A stretch of DNA of 9,818 nt. Origin: Ulvibacterium sp039819225. Lineage in GTDB: Bacteria > Bacteroidota > Bacteroidia > Flavobacteriales > Flavobacteriaceae. Under the pieces are notes generated by a model. It saw nothing but the letters and a program-made list of their open reading frames with translations. It did no database searches and was not told the origin of the DNA. Position 1 is the stretch's first letter, and each line of letters opens with the position of its first letter. Location: contig JBCBSN010000173.1 in the NCBI GenBank assembly GCA_039819225.1, positions 1 through 9,818 of the forward strand. The letters are read 5' to 3'. A program made the position numbers and the translations under genes. This document shows, piece after piece, positions 6,764-9,818 of the stretch.

Positions 6764-8522
6764 ATTTGATGTCCATCAGAAAGGGCATCCTCGCTTGAAT
6801 ACCTTTCTGCTTCACGGCGTCGCTAATCTTTTGCCATAGGGCGTAGTTTTCCGTTCCTATCTCCTCTTGGATAATAGTGTTTTTGATCCTTGTACCCGCA
6901 CCTCCAAAATCTTCCATAAAACGCTCAAATCCGGATTTGTACTTGGGATATTTTTTTATCCCGTACTCGGTAATCTCCGCAAGCTCCGCGGCCACTTCAA
7001 TGGCATCGTCCAGAGTACCCAATTGGTCTACGAGGCCCATTCGCTGGGCATCGGCACCACTCCATACCCTGCCTTGGCCGAGACTGTCCGCCCGGGCCAC
7101 GGAAATGCCCCGCCCCTGGGCCACCCTTTGCAAAAAGATGTCATAGATATCCTCTACCCCCTCACGGGTCACGTTTCTAAAATGGTCCGTCATAGGTTCA
7201 AAAACGGAATAATGCACGGAGTTTAGGTTGGTACCCACTTGCTCCGCATTAATGCCAATGTCCTTGGATAGCTCGCTTACATTGGGTATTACCCCAAAAA
7301 CACCAATGGATCCGGTAACCGTGGTGGCCTCTGCCAAGATTTTATCCGCACCACAGGCAATATAATATCCTCCCGAAGCCGCCACATTTCCCATGGAAAC
7401 CACAACGGGTTTTTTCTCCTTGGCCAACGCTATCTCCCTCCATATAATATCAGAGGTGAGGGCACTACCACCGGGGGAATCCACCCTGAGCACAATGGCC
7501 TTAACACTCTTATTGTCCCGGGCCTTGGCCAAAGCTTCATTTATGATTCCCTGCCCAATGGCGTCCGGGCCACCTTCACCATAAACTATTTCGCCCTGCG
7601 CAAATATTACGGCTACCTTGTCTTTTCCAGAGCGCTTCCCCTTTAAACCGGGACTGCCTATATATTCCTTAAGGGCCACATAATTGATATCGGCATCGGA
7701 ACCTACGCCAATGGCCTTTCTAAGCCCTGCCTCATACTGATCAAAATGTAAGATTCCATCTATCAATCCATTGTTCAGGGCATATTCGGGGGTCCTGCCC
7801 CCCAAAGTATCCGCAATACGGTTTACGGTTTCAGGCATCATGCCCCGTGATAGGGAAATATCCGCGACCATGGTACTCCACAACGAACTCAACAATTCCT
7901 TGATCTGGGTGCGATTGGCATCACTCATTTCATTGGCCAGGAAAGGTTCAACGGCACTTTTATACTTCCCATGCCGTATGACCTCCATTTTTATCCCCGT
8001 TTTTTCCTGGAGATCCTTGAAGAACAGAACTTCGGAGGACAAACCTCTAAAGTCCATACCTCCAACGGGGTTTAAGAAAACGGAGTCGGCCACCGTGGCA
8101 AGGTAATAGTCCTTTTGCATATAGAAATCCCCAAAGGCATGGACAAACTTACCGCTCTCCTTAAATTTGGCCAGTTCTTTCCTAACGGCCTGTGTTTGGG
8201 CCAAACCCGCCATCATAAAGTTATTGCTTATGCTAATCCCTTTGATTTTGGGATCTTCCTTGGCCGAGGCTATGGCCTCCAAAATATCGTCTAGACCCTG
8301 GTACTCGTCAAAAAAGCCGGAGAGGGGATCCGCAGGGTCACTGCCCACGTAATCCTTTATAGGCCGTTCCATACGAAGTTCCAATATGGAATTCCCCTTT
8401 ATGTTTACCCCATCCTCCATACTGCCCACCAAACTGGCAAAGATCAGGAACATCACAAAAACGATCCCAAATGCGATGAGGCATCCGATAATGGCGGCCA
8501 AAAGGTTTCTTAAAAATTTCAT
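6762..8522 (-). CDS. sppA: signal peptide peptidase SppA, 67K type
   Basis: A 586-residue membrane-bound serine protease of family S49 that degrades signal peptides left in the membrane after secretion. It has the tandem two-domain layout of the long (E. coli-like) SppA rather than the short form. An N-terminal membrane segment spans about residues 8-32. The first S49 domain holds the catalytic lysine in GKYKSAVEP (K188, equivalent to E. coli K209). The second holds the nucleophile in GNVAASGGYYIA (S383, equivalent to S409), followed by TTVTGSIGVFG. The preceding VLRVDSPGGSA block is also typical. Length and both catalytic residues agree with an active enzyme. The start is set by the hydrophobic segment directly after MKFLRN; no good Shine-Dalgarno precedes it. 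The gene converges on the DUF5723-OmpA gene and diverges from the folK fusion, so it is probably transcribed alone. Confidence 0.96.
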   Translation of the reverse strand: MKFLRNLLAAIIGCLIAFGIVFVMFLIFASLVGSMEDGVNIKGNSILELRMERPIKDYVGSDPADPLSGFFDEYQGLDDILEAIASAKEDPKIKGISISNNFMMAGLAQTQAVRKELAKFKESGKFVHAFGDFYMQKDYYLATVADSVFLNPVGGMDFRGLSSEVLFFKDLQEKTGIKMEVIRHGKYKSAVEPFLANEMSDANRTQIKELLSSLWSTMVADISLSRGMMPETVNRIADTLGGRTPEYALNNGLIDGILHFDQYEAGLRKAIGVGSDADINYVALKEYIGSPGLKGKRSGKDKVAVIFAQGEIVYGEGGPDAIGQGIINEALAKARDNKSVKAIVLRVDSPGGSALTSDIIWREIALAKEKKPVVVSMGNVAASGGYYIACGADKILAEATTVTGSIGVFGVIPNVSELSKDIGINAEQVGTNLNSVHYSVFEPMTDHFRNVTREGVEDIYDIFLQRVAQGRGISVARADSLGQGRVWSGADAQRMGLVDQLGTLDDAIEVAAELAEITEYGIKKYPKYKSGFERFMEDFGGAGTRIKNTIIQEEIGTENYALWQKISDAVKQKGIQARMPFLMDIK

Positions 8523-8570
8523 GTCCGTTTACTATATGAGGTTTCCCTTACCAGTCGCTTTTAGGTATAT

Positions 8571-8595
8571 TTTGTTACACAACAAACCCGTTGTT
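8571..8595. repeat. overlapping inverted repeats in the sppA/folK intergenic region
   Basis: TTTGTT-ACAC-AACAAA (8571-8586) is a perfect 6-bp inverted repeat. Its right arm is also the left arm of a second one, AACAA-ACCCG-TTGTT (8581-8595). The two cannot pair at the same time. The element lies about 50-75 bases upstream of the sppA start and could be an operator or a leader structure; neither role is shown. Confidence 0.4.
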
Positions 8596-8622
8596 CATTC
8601 TATTATCCCAAAACAAATTGGC

Positions 8623-8668
8623 CAAAATCACTTTAAATGCAAGGCAAGTACAATTTGGGGCAAAGATA
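8623..8668 (-). promoter_or_regulatory. candidate promoter elements for sppA
   Basis: Two possibilities on the minus strand. One is TTG (8653-8651), 20 bases, then TGATTTTG (8630-8623): correct spacing for a Bacteroidota -33/-7 pair, with one mismatch to TAnnTTTG. The other is TATCTTTG (8668-8661), an exact -7 match without a -33 TTG at the right distance. Either would give a leader of about 95-135 bases that includes the inverted repeats. No equivalent was found for the plus-strand folK fusion. Confidence 0.3.
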
Positions 8669-8705
8669 ACCAATGTGCTTTTGTTTTCCGTACTTTGTCC
8701 TTGTA

Positions 8706-9818
8706 ATGGAACGTAAAGAAACTATCCATCTCTCCCTTGGAAGCAACTTGGGGGACCGGCTCCAAAACCTCCAAGAGGCCGTTTTTAGGCTAGGTATCCA
8801 GGTAGGTGATATCATCGCCATATCAAAGGTATATGAATCCCCTGCCTGGGGTTTTTCCGGAGGAAACTTCCTTAACCTTTGCTTATCCCTGGAAACCAAG
8901 CACCCCCCGTTGAACGTGTTGAAACATGTGCTGCTCATCGAAGAAAGTCTGGGTAGGACCAGAACCTGCTCTGAAGGGTATTCCTCCCGAACCTTGGACA
9001 TAGATATCCTGTACTACGGGAACGAAATTATCAATACCAAGGCACTTACCGTTCCCCATCCCCAGCTACAAGAACGCCTTTTTGTGCTACTCCCCTTAGC
9101 GGAGATCGCTCCTCAACGGTACCATCCCGTGCTTCAAAAGGATACGCGCAACCTTCTACAACAATGCAAGGACAAGGATATGCCCAAAAGAACCGCACAT
9201 ACCCTATTCAAATCACGTGCAGCCCTTTTTTCACAGACCGGTTTTATTGCCATTGAGGGCAACATCGGCGCCGGAAAGACCTCCCTGGCCAAAAAGATGG
9301 CAACAGATTTTAATGCAAAGTTGATCTTGGAACGCTTTGCGGAGAATCCGTTTTTGCCCAGCTTCTATAAAGATCAGGCGCGATATGCTTTTCCTTTGGA
9401 AATGTCCTTCCTGGCGGACAGGTACCAACAATTTATGGACGACACCTCGCAATACGACCTTTTTAGGGGTTTTATGATCAGTGACTATGACATCTACAAA
9501 TCCTTGATCTTTGCGCAGATCACCTTGCAAGAACAGGAGTTTGAGCTGTATCGAAAAATCTTTGGGTTTATGTACAAAGAGACCCAAAAACCGCAAATCT
9601 ATATGTATCTCTACCAGACTACCGAGCGTTTATTGGAAAATATTAAGCTTAGGGGAAGGGACTATGAACAGAACATCGGAGCATCCTACCTGGAAAAAAT
9701 CAATAGGGGCTATTTTAATTTCTTAAAGAGCTATCCGAAACACCGTAGCCTGGTCCTGGACATTAGTGAGCTGGATTTTGTATCCAAACAAGAGGATTAT
9801 GATTTCTTGATACGGAAG
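8706..9818 (+). CDS. folK: HPPK (FolK)-deoxynucleoside kinase fusion, 3' end truncated by window edge
   Basis: An open frame of 371 codons reaching the right edge without a stop. Residues about 6-157 are 6-hydroxymethyl-7,8-dihydropterin pyrophosphokinase, the folate-pathway enzyme that pyrophosphorylates the pterin before dihydropteroate synthase. Visible motifs are LSLGSNLGDR (9-18), the metal site TLDIDILYY (D98 and D100, equivalent to E. coli D95 and D97) and VPHPQLQERLFVLLPLAEI (116-134). After a linker (about 158-178) comes a deoxynucleoside kinase domain with P-loop GNIGAGKTS (185-193), LERFAENPF (208-216), LEMSFLADRYQ (231-241) and LID segment RGRDYEQNI (316-324). That domain should phosphorylate deoxynucleosides for salvage; its preferred base cannot be read from the sequence. 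A SDY triplet (259-261) stands where many kinases of this family have DRS. By comparison with stand-alone kinases only a short tail should be missing. The start is the only Met that keeps the LGSN motif; no Shine-Dalgarno is evident. Confidence 0.93.
   Translation, partial: MERKETIHLSLGSNLGDRLQNLQEAVFRLGIQVGDIIAISKVYESPAWGFSGGNFLNLCLSLETKHPPLNVLKHVLLIEESLGRTRTCSEGYSSRTLDIDILYYGNEIINTKALTVPHPQLQERLFVLLPLAEIAPQRYHPVLQKDTRNLLQQCKDKDMPKRTAHTLFKSRAALFSQTGFIAIEGNIGAGKTSLAKKMATDFNAKLILERFAENPFLPSFYKDQARYAFPLEMSFLADRYQQFMDDTSQYDLFRGFMISDYDIYKSLIFAQITLQEQEFELYRKIFGFMYKETQKPQIYMYLYQTTERLLENIKLRGRDYEQNIGASYLEKINRGYFNFLKSYPKHRSLVLDISELDFVSKQEDYDFLIRK

Noticed and set aside
8691..8697. TACTTTG as the -7 element of the folK fusion promoter
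   Set aside because: It has one base too few between TA and TTTG, no TTG at the -33 distance, and lies only 8 bases from the ATG.
8633..9001. Minus-strand 122-codon frame overlapping the folK start
   Set aside because: It is antisense to the conserved HPPK motifs and has no recognisable domain.
1..9818. Mobile elements, CRISPR arrays, tRNA or rRNA genes, defence islands
   Set aside because: I found no transposase, integrase, spaced direct repeats, tRNA-like cloverleaf or defence gene; the genes are ordinary envelope and metabolic functions with similar base composition throughout.

Overview
The window looks like a chromosomal housekeeping stretch from a member of the Bacteroidota, most probably the family Flavobacteriaceae. 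The evidence is the gene content: a DUF2797 protein of flavobacterial type, a DUF5723/TSP3/OmpA outer-membrane protein, a fused folK-deoxynucleoside kinase gene, weak or absent Shine-Dalgarno sequences, and possible promoters of the Bacteroidota TTG / TAnnTTTG kind. No genus is assigned.

Layout, left to right: (1) a DUF2797 gene on the plus strand, cut by the left edge (to 794); (2) convergent with it, a minus-strand pair read from 4275 down to 813, yhhQ (queuosine-precursor transporter) followed by a large AsmA-like membrane-anchored protein; (3) divergent from yhhQ, a plus-strand gene for a DUF5723 protein with four thrombospondin type 3 repeats and a C-terminal OmpA peptidoglycan-binding domain (4395-6710); (4) a GNRA-loop terminator shared with the convergent sppA signal peptide peptidase gene (6762-8522, minus); (5) a 183-base divergent intergenic region with overlapping inverted repeats; (6) a folK-deoxynucleoside kinase fusion gene (8706 to the right edge, still open).

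Three of the six genes serve the cell envelope (AsmA-like, DUF5723-OmpA, SppA). The other recognised ones serve small-molecule metabolism: queuosine precursor uptake, folate synthesis and deoxynucleoside salvage. Apart from the yhhQ-asmA pair, the genes alternate in direction, so no large operon or dedicated multi-gene system is visible. No RNA gene, mobile element, CRISPR array or phage gene was found, and every intergenic gap is under 200 bases.

I see no convincing undescribed multi-gene system. The points most worth following are the HPPK-dNK fusion with a possible internal start, the zinc-ribbon plus GIY-YIG-like pattern of the DUF2797 protein, the acidic insert and near-identical 87-bp repeats of the OmpA-type protein, and two small RNA-structure candidates: a stop codon inside a terminator loop, and mutually exclusive hairpins upstream of sppA.
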